A stretch of 60,948 nt of DNA from Xenorhabdus griffiniae (GTDB taxonomy: Bacteria; Pseudomonadota; Gammaproteobacteria; Enterobacterales; Enterobacteriaceae): positions 1 to 60,948 of the forward strand of contig NZ_JADEUF010000008.1 in assembly GCF_015163655.1 (NCBI RefSeq). The letters run 5' to 3'. Below are positions 39,925 to 50,713 of this stretch, one piece after another. Every line of letters starts with the position of its first letter. The first letter of the stretch is position 1. Under the pieces are notes generated by a model. It had not been told where the DNA came from and did not search any database. It saw nothing but the letters and a program-made list of their open reading frames with translations. A program made the translations under genes and the position numbers.

Positions 39925-40521
39925 TTACTGGATGTTTTGGTAATTATTAATGCCGGGGGGTAAGATAAGTTGTGCAGCAACTTCTGCGGCTTTTTCTTTT
40001 CCTTTCAACAATTCAATCAGTTTCAAGGCGAAGTCAAAAGCAGTAGCAGGCCCTTGGCTGGTCAGTAAATTAACCCTTTCGTCAAAATAAACCCGCTTAT
40101 CAATCCATTTTTCTGGTGCAATCTTATCCTGCATACTGGGATAGCCAGTCATATTGCCGACAGGGAAAAGTTGATGATATTCCAATACGATCGCTGGAGA
40201 AGCACAGATTGCCGCAATGATTTTTCCCTGACTTTGGGCGGTTCGAATTTTTTCTACTACTAGTAAGCTGTCACGAAAACATTCTGCACCTTTTATGCCC
40301 CCCGGCAGAATGATGGCGTCAAAATCTTCGTCAACGACATTAACCAAGGGAGCATCAGCAAGGATTTTGACACCGCGTGAGCAGGTTAAGGTGAGGGAAC
40401 CATCGGATTCCGTACTGGCTACGGTAACCTTAACGCCTGCCCGAACAAGTAAATCAATTGTCGTGACAGCTTCGGTTTCTTCACTACCGTGGGCGAGACA
40501 AATAAGGGCTGAGACGCTCAT
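39925..40521 (-). CDS. yajL: DJ-1/PfpI family protein YajL
   Basis: A DJ-1 homologue implicated in protection from oxidative and carbonyl stress. It has 198 residues from the ATG at 40521, preceded by AAGGAGGAAG. The nucleophile is Cys106 in [10 protein letters not shown], and the conserved glutamate lies in [12 protein letters not shown]. It overlaps the end of panE by 38 bases, so translation is coupled. Confidence 0.95.
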   Translation of the reverse strand: MSVSALICLAHGSEETEAVTTIDLLVRAGVKVTVASTESDGSLTLTCSRGVKILADAPLVNVVDEDFDAIILPGGIKGAECFRDSLLVVEKIRTAQSQGKIIAAICASPAIVLEYHQLFPVGNMTGYPSMQDKIAPEKWIDKRVYFDERVNLLTSQGPATAFDFALKLIELLKGKEKAAEVAAQLILPPGINNYQNIQ

Positions 40522-41395
40522 ATTCTTCCTCCTTGCGTTTAATATATTGATAAACAGAAATATTTTCTGTAATTGGTACACCGTGAACACGGGCTCGACG
40601 CATTAAAAAACCGGTGATGTAGTCTATTTCTGTATGTCGCTGTGCCCGTATATCTTGCAGCATGGATGAATAATTTTCAGCGGTTTGTTCAATGACGTTC
40701 ATGACATAATCAATCAATGTTTGTTTGGCTGTATGAATATTGTCATGTTTCATAACCTGGTAAATTTCGCCACATAATGCCTGAATTTGTGCCTGGTGAT
40801 GTCGTAAGTCACCATTCTTACAGTCATAGATGACGGAGAGGGGATTAATGACACAGTTGACAGCAAGTTTCATCCAACTGATAGCATGTATTTCATTGTG
40901 CCATGCTACATCGGGCAGGGCGCTGTGTAAAACATCAGCCAGATTGCTGAGTTTGGTGGCATTAGCTGTTATGGCACCAATGTGAGTTATCCCCTGTGAT
41001 TTATGGTGCACAATGCCATTTTTTCGATAAGCTCCATGCGTAGTGACGCCAAGTAAAATGGGGTTGGGCAGAGGCGCGAATTCTTCCTGGGTTCCCATTC
41101 CATTATGCAATAACAGGATGGGGCAATGAGGAGACAGTTTGTCAGCAAGGTGATTGATTGCGTCAGAAACTTGCCACGCTTTTAGACAGACGAGGAGTAA
41201 CTTGCTTTCAGCAAGATGTTTTTCGTCGTTGGCCGGAAATTGTTGATTAAAAGCCTGACCATTAAAGTTTTCGATCTGGACGGAAATAACAGACTGTGGA
41301 ACCCTTAGCCATCCCTGAACACTATGATTCTGTTGTGATAAAGCAGCAAGCCACAGTTTACCTATAGCACCACAGCCAAGAACGGTTATTTTCAT
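40484..41395 (-). CDS. panE: 2-dehydropantoate 2-reductase PanE
   Basis: It reduces ketopantoate to pantoate with NADPH in coenzyme A synthesis. It has 303 residues from the ATG at 41395. The Rossmann motif [13 protein letters not shown] opens the protein, then [22 protein letters not shown] and the active-site lysine region [15 protein letters not shown]. An upstream in-frame start at 41467 adds 24 unmatched residues. It is divergent from yajQ. Confidence 0.95.
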   Translation of the reverse strand: MKITVLGCGAIGKLWLAALSQQNHSVQGWLRVPQSVISVQIENFNGQAFNQQFPANDEKHLAESKLLLVCLKAWQVSDAINHLADKLSPHCPILLLHNGMGTQEEFAPLPNPILLGVTTHGAYRKNGIVHHKSQGITHIGAITANATKLSNLADVLHSALPDVAWHNEIHAISWMKLAVNCVINPLSVIYDCKNGDLRHHQAQIQALCGEIYQVMKHDNIHTAKQTLIDYVMNVIEQTAENYSSMLQDIRAQRHTEIDYITGFLMRRARVHGVPITENISVYQYIKRKEEEYERLSPYLSRPR

Positions 41396-41520
41396 ATTTC
41401 TTCCTGATCTGGAAATAGGATAATTGCAAAAAGAGCGTAGGGCTTCCGAGTATAGAGCTTTTGCCAATAATGGAAAGCGGTTATCATGCCGATTTATTGA
41501 TTAGCTGGAGGTGACGGGTA

Positions 41521-42012
41521 ATGCCATCATTTGATATTGTTTCTGAAGTTGATATGCAAGAAGTGCGTAATGCAGTAGAAAACGCACAGCGTGAGTTAAG
41601 CAATCGTTGGGATTTTCGTAACGTTCCTGCGAGTTTTGAATTAAACGAAAAGAATGAATCGATCAAAATTGCCAGCGAATCTGATTTTCAGGTGAACCAA
41701 CTCGTCGATATTCTGCGTGAAAAGTTCGCCAAACGCGGAATTGATGGTTCTGTAATTAATATTCCTGAAAATATGGTTCATAGCGGTAAAACGTATAGTG
41801 TAGAAGCAACCTTGTTGCAAGGTATCGATACGCCGTTAGCGAAAAAGATCGTGAAGCTGATTAAAGACAGTAAGCTGAAGGTACAGGCCCAAATTCAGGG
41901 TGAGCAAGTGCGGGTAACCGGTAAGGCGCGCGATGATTTGCAAAGTGTTATGGCATTGGTTCGTGGTGCAGAATTAGGGCAGCCTTTCCAGTTTACTAAT
42001 TTCCGCGATTAA
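41521..42012 (+). CDS. yajQ: YajQ family nucleotide/RNA-binding protein
   Basis: A 163-residue DUF520 protein; a Xanthomonas homologue binds cyclic di-GMP. Family blocks are [34 protein letters not shown] and [25 protein letters not shown] precedes the ATG. A family 1 repeat begins 17 bases after the stop. Confidence 0.96.
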   Translation: MPSFDIVSEVDMQEVRNAVENAQRELSNRWDFRNVPASFELNEKNESIKIASESDFQVNQLVDILREKFAKRGIDGSVINIPENMVHSGKTYSVEATLLQGIDTPLAKKIVKLIKDSKLKVQAQIQGEQVRVTGKARDDLQSVMALVRGAELGQPFQFTNFRD

Positions 42013-42028
42013 TTTCCGTCGTTATCAC

Positions 42029-42133
42029 TATACGCATTAAACTTCAAGTTGCAATTTACAACACGATATGAAACCTGATTTCTCCCCGCTTCGCGGGGAG
42101 AAATCACACGCATCTTGAAGTGAGATTGGTATA
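42029..42133. repeat. Family 1 palindromic repeat
   Basis: A 105-bp full copy: TATACGCATTAAACTTCAAG, TTGCAATTTACAAC, the hairpin GATTTCTCCCCGC/GCGGGGAGAAATC, and CATCTTGAAGTGAGATTGG then TATA. It is the complete version of the shortened copy at 26961-27030 and lies just after yajQ. Confidence 0.92.
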
Positions 42134-42152
42134 AGAGTGAATAATTAATCAT

Positions 42153-42178
42153 AGTACGGTGTCTGGTAACACCGTACT
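42153..42178. terminator. Terminator between convergent yajQ and yajR
   Basis: AGTACGGTGT and ACACCGTACT form a 10-bp stem with a 6-base loop, followed by TGTTAT. It serves yajQ and possibly yajR. Confidence 0.75.
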
Positions 42179-42195
42179 TGTTATAAATACCCAGG

Positions 42196-43563
42196 CTATT
42201 TATGGGATAAGACAAGTTGTTCTAACTGCTTGCGATTGGTTAGCTTAGTGTCAACTTTGATATATGCACTGAGTTCTTCTGGTGCAATGACAACATCTTT
42301 TACACCCGCTTGCGCTAATATCTTTTTCTCCAAAATCTCAGCATTGCTTAGTTGTTCTGGCAAAATAAGCCTGATGCTGCTGACATAGGGAGGTTGCTGT
42401 AAGGTCAGGCTGATAATAAACCAGAGTGCGGTCAGCGCGATGCCTCCCATAAAGACGAGTGATGCGCCTTGCCATTCGTAAAGTATTCCCCCAAGGAAGC
42501 CGCCTAATGCAACGCCAAGGAATTGACTGGTCGAGTAAACGCCCATAGCAGTGCCTTTGTAACCCGCAGGTGCTTCTTTACTGATGAGTGAAGGCAAGAT
42601 TGCTTCCATGATATTAAATGCAAGGAAGAAAATTTGAATGCCTGCAAAGATCCCCCAAAGATGCGATCCCTGAGACCATAAAACAGCTTCAGCGATGAAT
42701 AGCATAGCTATACACAGCAAAAATACCTGTTTCATGCGACGTTTTGCTTCTGCGTAAATAATGAAAGGCAAAACGGCGACAAAAGAGATAAGTGTGGTAA
42801 TTAAATACACTTTCCAATGTTGTTGTGGAGGAAAACCCACTTTTTCCATAATAAGGGGAAGGGCAACAAAGCTCGACATCAATAAGGTATGCAGGCAGAG
42901 AATACCAAAATTGAGTTTGATGAGTTGGGGATCGAAAAGCACACGTTTGAAGCTGCCGCGCGCGATACCTGATTCACGATTTAATAAATGCTTGTGTGTA
43001 TTTGGTACAGCAAACAAGGTGATAAATATTCCGCAGCAAGCCAAGATTGCAATCGCTCCAAATAGGCCATTTAAACCAATTTGGTGGGTGATAATAGGAC
43101 CGACGACAATTGCAAAAGCGAATGTGATGCCAAAGCTAATGCCGATAAATGCCATTGCTTTTGTTCGATTCTGCTCACGAGTCAGGTCTGAAAGTAATGC
43201 CATAATAGCGGCAGATATTGCTCCCATACCTTGCAAGGCTCGCCCGATAATAATACCCCAAATAGAGTCGCTTAAGGCGGCAATAACACTGCCTAATGCA
43301 AAAATGAGTAGTCCGCCGATGATTAAAGGTTTTCTGCCAATTTTGTCTGAAAGAAGCCCAAATGGGATCTGGAATATTGCCTGTGTTAAGCCGTAGATGC
43401 CAATGGCAATTCCGATAAGTGCTTCAGTCGCATCATGTAACGCTAAACCATAGGTCGTTAGAACTGGCAGAACCATGAACATGCCTAACATGCGCAGGGA
43501 GAAAACAGAACCTAAGCCCCATGTTGCCCGAAGTTCAAGCGGAGTCATTTTATTATCGTTCAT
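42196..43563 (-). CDS. yajR: MFS transporter YajR
   Basis: An inner-membrane major facilitator of unknown substrate. It has 455 residues from the ATG at 43563 (MNDNKMTPLELRATWGLG). Motif A is GLLSDKIGRKPLI, twelve membrane segments follow, and there is a soluble C-terminal domain (about 395-455) with LSNAEILEKKILAQAGVKDV, the YAM domain known from E. coli YajR. An upstream start at 43596 lacks support. Confidence 0.94.
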   Translation of the reverse strand: MNDNKMTPLELRATWGLGSVFSLRMLGMFMVLPVLTTYGLALHDATEALIGIAIGIYGLTQAIFQIPFGLLSDKIGRKPLIIGGLLIFALGSVIAALSDSIWGIIIGRALQGMGAISAAIMALLSDLTREQNRTKAMAFIGISFGITFAFAIVVGPIITHQIGLNGLFGAIAILACCGIFITLFAVPNTHKHLLNRESGIARGSFKRVLFDPQLIKLNFGILCLHTLLMSSFVALPLIMEKVGFPPQQHWKVYLITTLISFVAVLPFIIYAEAKRRMKQVFLLCIAMLFIAEAVLWSQGSHLWGIFAGIQIFFLAFNIMEAILPSLISKEAPAGYKGTAMGVYSTSQFLGVALGGFLGGILYEWQGASLVFMGGIALTALWFIISLTLQQPPYVSSIRLILPEQLSNAEILEKKILAQAGVKDVVIAPEELSAYIKVDTKLTNRKQLEQLVLSHK

Positions 43564-43666
43564 GGATACCTCAAAAAATCTGGTATGACATTTCAATTAA
43601 GTGGGAGCAAACAAAAAAGAAGTGTTTGTAACCGAATAAGTTGTCATTGAATAGAGATAAAAGAAA

Positions 43667-43698
43667 GGAAAAAGATGGCAGGGTTTAGCCTGCCATCT
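43667..43698 (-). terminator. Rho-independent terminator of the cyo operon
   Basis: On the minus strand AGATGGCAGG and CCTGCCATCT form a 10-bp stem with a 6-base loop, followed by TTTTCC. It begins six bases after the cyoE stop. Confidence 0.88.
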
Positions 43699-43703
43699 AA
43701 ATA

Positions 43704-44588
43704 TTACCAGACGTAAGTCAGTAGGTTTTCTGGCGATGCAGTTGAATCTACAGACATCATGACGCTTAATGACATGATGGCAACGATAGAAAACAGAAAT
43801 AACTTACGGGCCCAAATACGGTCATTAGAGGTTTTATAACCTGATAATGCCATACCCAACCACCAGAGGCTTACTGCAGCAGCGACGATAAGGTATTTAT
43901 ACCCCGCATAACCACTGATAGTCAGCATCAAAGTGGCAACCATAAAGGCCAGAATATACAGAGTGATGTGGTTTTTCGCGACGGAAATACCTTTAATCAC
44001 AGGTAATACTGGGATGTTGGCCGCTTGATAATCTTTGAACCGAAAAATAGCAATGGCATAAGAGTGGGGCATTTGCCACAGGCTGAAGATCAGCAATAAG
44101 ATCAACGCGCCTGTATCAAAATGCCCTGTTACTGCACAGTAACCAATCACGGGAGGTGCTGCGCCTGACAAGCTACCAACCAGCGTGCCATAAACAGATT
44201 TTCTTTTCATGTAGAGGCTATAAACCCCAACATAAACGATAAACCCGATGAGAGCTAACTGCATTGCTAAGACATTGGCTGCTATATAAAGCAGCACGAT
44301 GCCAACAATACCTAACACTGAGGCGTAAATCAGGCTGATTTTCGGATCGATAAGCCCTTTCACAAGGACTCTTTCTTTCGTTCTTTCCATGATACGGTCA
44401 ATATCGCGGTCGATATAGTTGTTGAATACACAACCTGATGCTACCACCAGCGATACCCCGACCATCGTTGCAAAGAACAAGGGGTAATCTATTACGCCCT
44501 TGGAAGCGAGTAGAAAACCACCAATCGCAGAAATTAGATTTCCGAAAATAATTCCTGGTTTGGTCACTTGCAGGTATTGCTTAATCAT
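43704..44588 (-). CDS. cyoE: Protoheme IX farnesyltransferase (heme O synthase) CyoE
   Basis: It attaches a farnesyl tail to heme b to make heme O for the bo3 oxidase. It is a 294-residue UbiA-type prenyltransferase with several membrane helices. The aspartate motifs are [18 protein letters not shown] and [14 protein letters not shown]. It is the last gene of cyoABCDE, 12 bases after cyoD. Confidence 0.97.
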   Translation of the reverse strand: MIKQYLQVTKPGIIFGNLISAIGGFLLASKGVIDYPLFFATMVGVSLVVASGCVFNNYIDRDIDRIMERTKERVLVKGLIDPKISLIYASVLGIVGIVLLYIAANVLAMQLALIGFIVYVGVYSLYMKRKSVYGTLVGSLSGAAPPVIGYCAVTGHFDTGALILLLIFSLWQMPHSYAIAIFRFKDYQAANIPVLPVIKGISVAKNHITLYILAFMVATLMLTISGYAGYKYLIVAAAVSLWWLGMALSGYKTSNDRIWARKLFLFSIVAIMSLSVMMSVDSTASPENLLTYVW

Positions 44589-44600
44589 TCAAATCAACCC

Positions 44601-44933
44601 TTAATCAACCATCATATTGATGTTCAGGTTGTACATAATCCACAGGGAGCCAACAACAACGATAGCGATGACCAGTAATGTGAATATTAAGGCAACGAGG
44701 TTCCAACGCTCTTCAGATGATGTATTCATGTGCAGGAAGCAGATGAAATGAACAAAAATCTGAATAACAGCCATAGCGACTACTGTCACCAGAATTGTGC
44801 TGTGTGAGGCAGTGCCATCCATCACCATCCAGAATGGGATCACGGTCAGTATGACTGACAGAACAAAACCAATTAGATAGGTTTTGAAGCTACCGTGGCT
44901 TGCGCCGGAATGAGAAGTATTTGGATGACTCAT
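44601..44933 (-). CDS. cyoD: Cytochrome o ubiquinol oxidase subunit IV CyoD
   Basis: A 110-residue small subunit with three membrane helices ([39 protein letters not shown] and [20 protein letters not shown]). Its start overlaps the cyoC stop by one base (TAATG). Confidence 0.96.
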   Translation of the reverse strand: MSHPNTSHSGASHGSFKTYLIGFVLSVILTVIPFWMVMDGTASHSTILVTVVAMAVIQIFVHFICFLHMNTSSEERWNLVALIFTLLVIAIVVVGSLWIMYNLNINMMVD

Positions 44934-45544
44934 TACATAGCTCCCATCAGATAAACGACAGTGAATACACAGATCCAGACAACGTCAAGGAAGTGCCAGA
45001 ACAAGCTCAGGCAGTTCAGACGCATACGATTTACATCAGTCAGGCCGCGGCGTGAAACTTGAACCATCATGATAATGATCCAAAGAAGACCGACGGTTAC
45101 GTGCAGACCGTGAGTAGCAACCAGTGCGAAGAAGGCAGACAGGAACGCGCTACGGTCAGGGCCAAAGCCTTCTGAGATCAGTTTATGGAATTCATAAACT
45201 TCCATTGAAACGAAACCAAGGCCAAACAGGAAGGTAATGAATAGCCACAAATTAACCTGACCCGTTTTACCTTTGTTCATGCCCAGCATGGCGAAACCAT
45301 AGGTGATACTACTAAATAGCAGCAAGAAGGTTTCTACCAGTACAAATGGCAGTTCAAAAATATCTTTACCCGTTGGGCCACCCGCCGTGCCGTTAACTAA
45401 CACGGCATAGGTAGCGAACAGACTTGCAAACAGGATCAAGTCACTCATCAGGTAGACCCAGAAACCAAATACCTTGTTGGCTCCTGTATCGTGGTGCCCA
45501 TGAGCTTCATGGGCGGCTGTGTTGTTAAGGGTTTGAGTCGACAT
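44933..45544 (-). CDS. cyoC: Cytochrome o ubiquinol oxidase subunit III CyoC
   Basis: A 203-residue membrane subunit with five helices. Typical blocks are [40 protein letters not shown] and [20 protein letters not shown]. The N-terminus is His-rich ([10 protein letters not shown]). It shares one base with the end of cyoB. Confidence 0.96.
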   Translation of the reverse strand: MSTQTLNNTAAHEAHGHHDTGANKVFGFWVYLMSDLILFASLFATYAVLVNGTAGGPTGKDIFELPFVLVETFLLLFSSITYGFAMLGMNKGKTGQVNLWLFITFLFGLGFVSMEVYEFHKLISEGFGPDRSAFLSAFFALVATHGLHVTVGLLWIIIMMVQVSRRGLTDVNRMRLNCLSLFWHFLDVVWICVFTVVYLMGAM

Positions 45545-47526
45545 TATTTCACACCTGCCTTTCTCAGATCTTCATAACGCTGATTTTCAACTTTCTCGAT
45601 TTCAGCTACAGGAACGTAATAATCAACGTCTTCGTCAAAGCTTTTCACGATGCAACTGATGATGATGCCAGCGAAGCTTGCAATAGCCATCCACCAGATA
45701 TGCCAGATCAAAGCAAAGCCTAAGGTCAGACAGAAAGCACTGATGATCACACCTGCGCCGGTATTTTTAGGCATATGAATCTCTTCATATTTCGCCGGAC
45801 GCTTATATTCAGTGCCTTTTTCTTTAACATCCCACCATGCGTCACGAGTCTGAATGTGTGGAACTTCCGCAAAGTTATAGAACGGAGGTGGAGATGAAAT
45901 TGACCATTCCAGAGTACGGCCACCCCATGGATCACCGGTCAGATCACGGTTCTGTTCACGGTCACGGATACTGACGTAGAACTGGATAACCTGACACAGA
46001 ATACCAAGAGCGATAAGCACAACACCACCTGCGGCAACCACCAGCAAAGGATGGAATTCAGGGTTGATATCCTGGCTCAGACGACGAGTCATGCCCATGA
46101 AACCCAACGCATACAGCGGCATGAAGGCAACGAAGAAACCTGTGATCCAGAACCAGAACGCACGGACACCCCATTTTTCATTCAGCGTGAAACCAAATGC
46201 TTTCGGGAACCAGTAAGTAGTACCAGCGAAACAGCCGAATACCACACCGCCGATGATAACGTTATGGAAGTGAGCGATCAGGAACAGACTGTTATGCAGA
46301 ACGAAGTTTGCACCTGGTACGGCTAGCAGAACACCCGTCATACCACCAATGGAGAAGGTCACCAAGAAGCCAACTGTCCACAGCATTGGGGTTTTGAATT
46401 CAATACGACCACGGTACATAGTGAACAGCCAGTTGAAGATCTTAACCCCAGTTGGGATGGAGATAATCATCGTGGCGATACCAAAGAAGGCGTTGACGTT
46501 CGCGCCAGAACCCATGGTAAAGAAGTGGTGCAACCAGACAATGAACGACAGGATAGTAATAACGATTGTCGCCCATACCAATGAGGTATAACCAAACAGG
46601 CGTTTTTTCGAGAAGGTTGCAGTGACTTCGGAGAAAACACCGAAGACAGGTAGAACCAGAATGTAAACTTCAGGGTGGCCCCAAGCCCAGATCAGGTTGA
46701 TGTACATCATCATGTTGCCGCCCATATCGTTGGTAAAGAAATGGGTGCCCAGATAGCGATCCAGGGTTAGCAACGCGATGGTTACTGTCAGGATTGGGAA
46801 CGCAGCAATAATAAGGATGTTAGTGCACAGTGCAGTCCAAGTGAAGACTGGCATTTTCATCATGGACATACCTGGTGCACGCATACGCAGGATGGTCACA
46901 AAGAAGTTAACACCGGTCAGCAATGTACCGATACCAGAGAGCTGAAGACTCCATATCCAGTAGTCAACACCGACCCCTGGGTTGTACTCCAGACCGGAGA
47001 GAGGCGGATATGCCAACCAGCCGGTTTGTGCAAATTCACCTACACCCAGAGAGATATTGATTAGTGCGACACCAACAACAAATAACCAGAAACTCAAGGA
47101 GTTCAAGAATGGGAATGCAACGTCGCGTGCGCCGATTTGCAGAGGAACAACAACGTTCATCAGACCGACGACGAAAGGCGTTGCCATAAAGAAGATCATG
47201 ATAACGCCGTGAGCGGTAAAGATCTGATCATAATGGTGTGGGGGCAGAAAACCGGCTTCACCAGCGGAAGCTAGGGCTTGCTGTCCACGCATCATGATGG
47301 CGTCAGCGAAACCACGGAGCATCATCACCATGGCAACGATGATGTACATGACACCAATTTTTTTATGGTCAACGCTGGTTAACCATTCACTCCAAAGCCA
47401 TTTCCATTTACGGAAATAAGTCAAGGAACCAACAACTGCCAGTCCCCCAAGCAAGATCCCAAGTAATGTCACCACAATAATGGGTTCATGTAATGGGACC
47501 GCATCCAGTGTTAATTTTCCCCACAT
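45544..47526 (-). CDS. cyoB: Cytochrome o ubiquinol oxidase subunit I CyoB
   Basis: The catalytic heme-copper subunit of the bo3 quinol oxidase. It reduces oxygen and pumps protons across the inner membrane. It has 660 residues from the ATG at 47526 ([15 protein letters not shown]), with GAGG upstream. Ligand regions are visible: [11 protein letters not shown] for the low-spin heme, [15 protein letters not shown] for CuB with the cross-linked Tyr, WLHHFFTMG with two histidines, and [12 protein letters not shown]. The in-frame start at 47544 is not conserved. Confidence 0.97.
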   Translation of the reverse strand: MWGKLTLDAVPLHEPIIVVTLLGILLGGLAVVGSLTYFRKWKWLWSEWLTSVDHKKIGVMYIIVAMVMMLRGFADAIMMRGQQALASAGEAGFLPPHHYDQIFTAHGVIMIFFMATPFVVGLMNVVVPLQIGARDVAFPFLNSLSFWLFVVGVALINISLGVGEFAQTGWLAYPPLSGLEYNPGVGVDYWIWSLQLSGIGTLLTGVNFFVTILRMRAPGMSMMKMPVFTWTALCTNILIIAAFPILTVTIALLTLDRYLGTHFFTNDMGGNMMMYINLIWAWGHPEVYILVLPVFGVFSEVTATFSKKRLFGYTSLVWATIVITILSFIVWLHHFFTMGSGANVNAFFGIATMIISIPTGVKIFNWLFTMYRGRIEFKTPMLWTVGFLVTFSIGGMTGVLLAVPGANFVLHNSLFLIAHFHNVIIGGVVFGCFAGTTYWFPKAFGFTLNEKWGVRAFWFWITGFFVAFMPLYALGFMGMTRRLSQDINPEFHPLLVVAAGGVVLIALGILCQVIQFYVSIRDREQNRDLTGDPWGGRTLEWSISSPPPFYNFAEVPHIQTRDAWWDVKEKGTEYKRPAKYEEIHMPKNTGAGVIISAFCLTLGFALIWHIWWMAIASFAGIIISCIVKSFDEDVDYYVPVAEIEKVENQRYEDLRKAGVK

Positions 47527-47530
47527 GCCT

Positions 47531-48496
47531 TTATTCCTCAACACCTGAATGAGCCGACTGACTCATATTCATATTATGACCCGCAGCTTCACCATGTTCT
47601 GTTTTGCCGTGAGCAGCCATACCATGCATACCACCATGGCCCATGTCACCCATGAATTTGGCGATAGTCTCTTGGAACAGTTTTGGTTTCACGCTTGAGA
47701 AGTATTCAACGGGATTGTTTTGGCTAGGTTTAGCCAACTCATTGAATGCTTGTACGGTATCCAGGGTTTTCGGTGAAGCTTTCACTTTCTGCACCCACTC
47801 TTCAAAACCTGCACGATCATCCGTCGCGGTTGCAGTGAATTTCATGCCTGAGAAGCCATGACCACTGTAACTTGCTGAGAATCCATCGTATTTTCCTGCT
47901 GAGTTAGCAATCAGGTGCAATTTTGTCTGCATACCCGCCATTGCATAAATCTGACCACCCAACTGTGGGATGAAGAAAGAGTTCATCACAGAGTCTGAGG
48001 TGATTTTGAAGTTAACTGGAACATCTTTCGGGAATACGATTTCGTTTACAGTTGCGATACCCTGTTCCGGATAGATGAACAGCCATTTCCAGTCAAGGGA
48101 AATAACTTCAATCGTCACCGGTTTTACATCACTGTCCAATGGCTTATAGGGATCGAGTGCATGTGTTGTTTTCCATGTAATCGTCGCCAAAGTGATGATA
48201 ATCAGGATAGGCACAGTCCAAACGACAAGCTCAATTTTATTTGAGTGTGCCCAGTTTGGACGATAAGTTGCAGATTTATTGGCTTCCCGGTAACGTAAGG
48301 CAAAAATGACTGCCATTACAATAGCCGGTATAACAACGATCAGCATCAAACCAAACGCTGTCAGTATCAGCGTTTTTTGTTCGACGCCGATCGCCCCTTT
48401 GGGATTCATCAATACCATATCACAACCACTTAGCATTAAGGTGGCTGCGAGTAATGACGATAACCCAATAGTTTTTTTGTATTTCATAAGTCTCAT
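47531..48496 (-). CDS. cyoA: Cytochrome o ubiquinol oxidase subunit II CyoA
   Basis: A lipoprotein subunit of the bo3 oxidase. It has 321 residues with a lipobox LMLSGC (Cys25), two membrane helices ([36 protein letters not shown]) and a cupredoxin-like domain without CuA ligands, as in quinol oxidases ([19 protein letters not shown]). The C-terminal tail is unusually rich in His, Met and Gly, as in E. coli. cyoB starts four bases after its stop. Confidence 0.97.
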   Translation of the reverse strand: MRLMKYKKTIGLSSLLAATLMLSGCDMVLMNPKGAIGVEQKTLILTAFGLMLIVVIPAIVMAVIFALRYREANKSATYRPNWAHSNKIELVVWTVPILIIITLATITWKTTHALDPYKPLDSDVKPVTIEVISLDWKWLFIYPEQGIATVNEIVFPKDVPVNFKITSDSVMNSFFIPQLGGQIYAMAGMQTKLHLIANSAGKYDGFSASYSGHGFSGMKFTATATDDRAGFEEWVQKVKASPKTLDTVQAFNELAKPSQNNPVEYFSSVKPKLFQETIAKFMGDMGHGGMHGMAAHGKTEHGEAAGHNMNMSQSAHSGVEE

Positions 48497-48808
48497 TGAG
48501 CGACCCCAGATAACAAAAGCTTTATTGTCGTTTCATCAGTGCGGGCATTCTACGGTAAGGTTACCGGAGTGTAAACAATTGTAATAGAAGCAGGTTGGCT
48601 TGTGGGCTTTTTATGTTAGAGGGATCACATGTGATTCTAAATTTAACAAAACGTTAATTTCGGTTAGTTATTTTAACTAAAAAATCAAAATAGACAATTA
48701 ATTTCAAATAACTGTTTATTTTACAAGAAAAATTCTTGATAAAAATCAAAGAAAAAACCCCAAAATAGGCTTTTTTATTGATGAGATAACTATTATTTAT
48801 TGGTTTCA
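48497..48808. other. Intergenic region upstream of cyoA
   Basis: The 48497-48808 stretch is strongly A+T-rich, especially 48640-48800, with runs such as AAGAAAAATTCTT. It should hold the cyo promoter and its oxygen or iron control sites, but I could not identify an ArcA, Fnr or Fur site with confidence. No RNA gene is seen. Confidence 0.4.
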
Positions 48809-48831
48809 GTGAGTAGCATCAGGCTACTCAC
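48809..48831 (-). terminator. Hairpin after the OmpK/Tsx-like gene
   Basis: GTGAGTAGC and GCTACTCAC form a 9-bp stem with a 5-base loop, 15 bases beyond the porin stop codon. The T-tract is weak. Confidence 0.6.
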
Positions 48832-48846
48832 CGATTAAATTAATTA

Positions 48847-49614
48847 TTAGAAGTTATATTTTACACTGTAAACAATACCATCCTGCAAGAAATCTTCTCC
48901 CAGTTTGTTATCCGCATAGCGGTACTGAACCCCAGTGGTAAAAGAAGGATGTGGAGTCCACCATAATGCAACCGCGCCATTAATGCCTTCACGTCCGCCG
49001 TTACCGTAGCGTTCATTGCGGTTCAATTCAATTTCATTCCAGTTTGTGACACTGAATTTTTGTTCCCAAAGGTTGAAATCGTATCCTGCAACCCAGCCTA
49101 CGACATAACCGTTATTGCCTGAATAGAAAGTTTGGTCAACATAATGCAGTGCGACAAAAGGCTTGAACCACAGGCCAGCAATATTCGCATTATAGCCTAA
49201 TCCATAAAGTGTATTAACTTCATGGAAGTTTCCACCGTTTGCTTTGCCTGGTAATGAATAGGTTCCATAAACATGACCATAAAGGTTGAAACCTGTATCA
49301 CCCAGATAGAAACGGCCAGTTGTCTTGAAAGTATAACGTTGGTTGTCACCCGGTTGGGCTGTTTTACTGTTAAAAGGATTCTCTAAATCAGCGAAACCAT
49401 AGAGTTCGCCCCAGCTAAATCCTGCTCCACCTTCCAATTCTAAATAAGCAAAATCATCCTTGTGTGAGGTTTGTCCGGTTTTATGAGTAGTATGTTTGCT
49501 CCAGTCAAGGTAGTTCATGCTGACATTGCCAAACCCCCACTGGTATTCCGCATTAGCTGAAGCAGAAACTAAGGCTGCGGCAACTGCGGTGAGTGTCAAA
49601 ATACGTCTTTTCAT
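48847..49614 (-). CDS. Outer-membrane channel of the Tsx/OmpK family
   Basis: A 255-residue outer-membrane beta-barrel with a signal peptide cut after SANA. The mature protein begins EYQWGFGNVSMNYLDW and ends in phenylalanine (VKYNF), as expected for barrel assembly. YLELEGGAGFSWGELYGFAD is typical of the nucleoside-channel family PF03502, which includes Vibrio OmpK and E. coli Tsx. In E. coli tsx lies elsewhere (near secF), so this may be an additional family member. Nucleoside uptake is inferred from family. Confidence 0.85.
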   Translation of the reverse strand: MKRRILTLTAVAAALVSASANAEYQWGFGNVSMNYLDWSKHTTHKTGQTSHKDDFAYLELEGGAGFSWGELYGFADLENPFNSKTAQPGDNQRYTFKTTGRFYLGDTGFNLYGHVYGTYSLPGKANGGNFHEVNTLYGLGYNANIAGLWFKPFVALHYVDQTFYSGNNGYVVGWVAGYDFNLWEQKFSVTNWNEIELNRNERYGNGGREGINGAVALWWTPHPSFTTGVQYRYADNKLGEDFLQDGIVYSVKYNF

Positions 49615-49812
49615 AAATTCCCTTTATATGGCTTTAAGATGGTTAACGATATTCCGAATAGTTCGAAATAATATGTGGCAAATAATAATATTTATTAGTT
49701 CAAATATAAATAATTTCATTTTGAAAAAATGTTTTTTAGCACACAAAATTGCAGGTTTTTACTCTTCTTGTGAAGTTTGTCACTATAGCAAAATCAACAT
49801 AACCTGTTCTGC

Positions 49813-49981
49813 TCAAGAAGAATCGGACATTTTTACGAAGGCCATTTCATATTCTATGGGGGAAATCATCTCTGTCGAGTAGGCATCAGCCGCCTGCGGG
49901 ACGGTATGACCCTGTTCAACAACCAGATTGACGGCGTTTCTTAAAGCTATCGGTAAATTTTGGGGGCGATTCTCGTTTCAT
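49813..49981 (-). pseudogene. Remnant of an IS3-family transposase (OrfA start joined to OrfB end)
   Basis: From the ATG at 49981 the minus strand reads MKRESPPKFTDSFK, then needs one frameshift near 49940 to continue NAVNLVVEQGHTVPQAADA. Both pieces resemble the N-terminal helix-turn-helix of IS3-family OrfA. This is followed without a gap by YSTEMISPIEYEMAF and a stop at 49813. SPIEYE resembles the C-terminus of IS3-family OrfB. The middle of the element is therefore deleted. It lies at the left border of the type VI island. Confidence 0.6.
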
Positions 49982-49992
49982 AAAGACAACTT

Positions 49993-50090
49993 TAAATAGC
50001 GTTTCAAAATGATAGGAGTATTCCTTACCCCGCGCGGAGCGCGGGGTAAGGAACGCCAGCATCTGATACTCTCAGTATTATGAAAACCTA
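49993..50090 (+). repeat. Family 2 repeat with 15-bp hairpin
   Basis: A 98-bp copy of the element at 8452-8543, with the same TAAATAGCGTTTCAAAATGA left end and ATGAAAACCTA right end. The core TTCCTTACCCCGCGC and GCGCGGGGTAAGGAA form a perfect 15-bp stem with a 3-base loop. It lies between the IS3 relic and the type VI island. Confidence 0.9.
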
Positions 50091-50713
50091 TGTAATTAAA
50101 GTCATTTTATTCCTTTATTAAAGTGCCTGAATTTATTAAAGCACAACAGAAACCGGCCTTTTGACATTCGGGATTGGGTTGCACTTCGCTGCTGAATTCG
50201 CCAAAAAATTTGATTTTCTCCAAGATAACCTTTTTGTGAATAAGTTCACAAAATAGAAATGATCATGGGTGTTATAAAGATCAAAACTATTTTTTTATTT
50301 GTAATTCATTCTGTTATAAAAAAAACCTCAATTTTGGCACAAAATCACTCAGTATGATGCACTCACCAGAGTGAATCTGACGAAAATTTATTTTCCAACG
50401 GCAATGTTTTTAACTTTTTACACTGTGATTGGACAACGCGCCTTTTTTCCTCCACTTGATTTTATTTGGTTTTTAATTTTCCACTCCTTATTATTTTCGG
50501 CAGATTTTTTATCACGAATGGAACAATTTATTCTGGCTTAACCGGACATTTTTGCCTTATTCAAAACAGGAAACCCTCTATTTTCAGTTTATTGTCAGAC
50601 GAGAAAAATAGGTGCGCTGAATAAGCGTGCCTTGCCTGCCGAATATGACGATGTCCCTGTTAAGCCCCATTGCCATTTTATATTCCATCGGCATGACTTC
50701 AGGGAGACAGACA
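50091..50713. other. Noncoding region upstream of vgrG
   Basis: About 620 bp of A+T-rich sequence with no convincing gene on either strand. It presumably contains the vgrG promoter. On the minus strand around 50150-50220 a short frame ends NPIPNVKRPVSVVL, possibly a phage or transposon leftover. I could not assign it. Confidence 0.4.

Noticed and set aside
42761-43396. 211-codon plus-strand frame antisense to yajR
   Set aside because: It mirrors the membrane segments of YajR codon by codon and has no start signal.
49517-49882. 121-codon plus-strand frame overlapping the porin start
   Set aside because: It is antisense to the porin signal region and to the IS3 relic; its composition is that of noncoding A+T-rich DNA.
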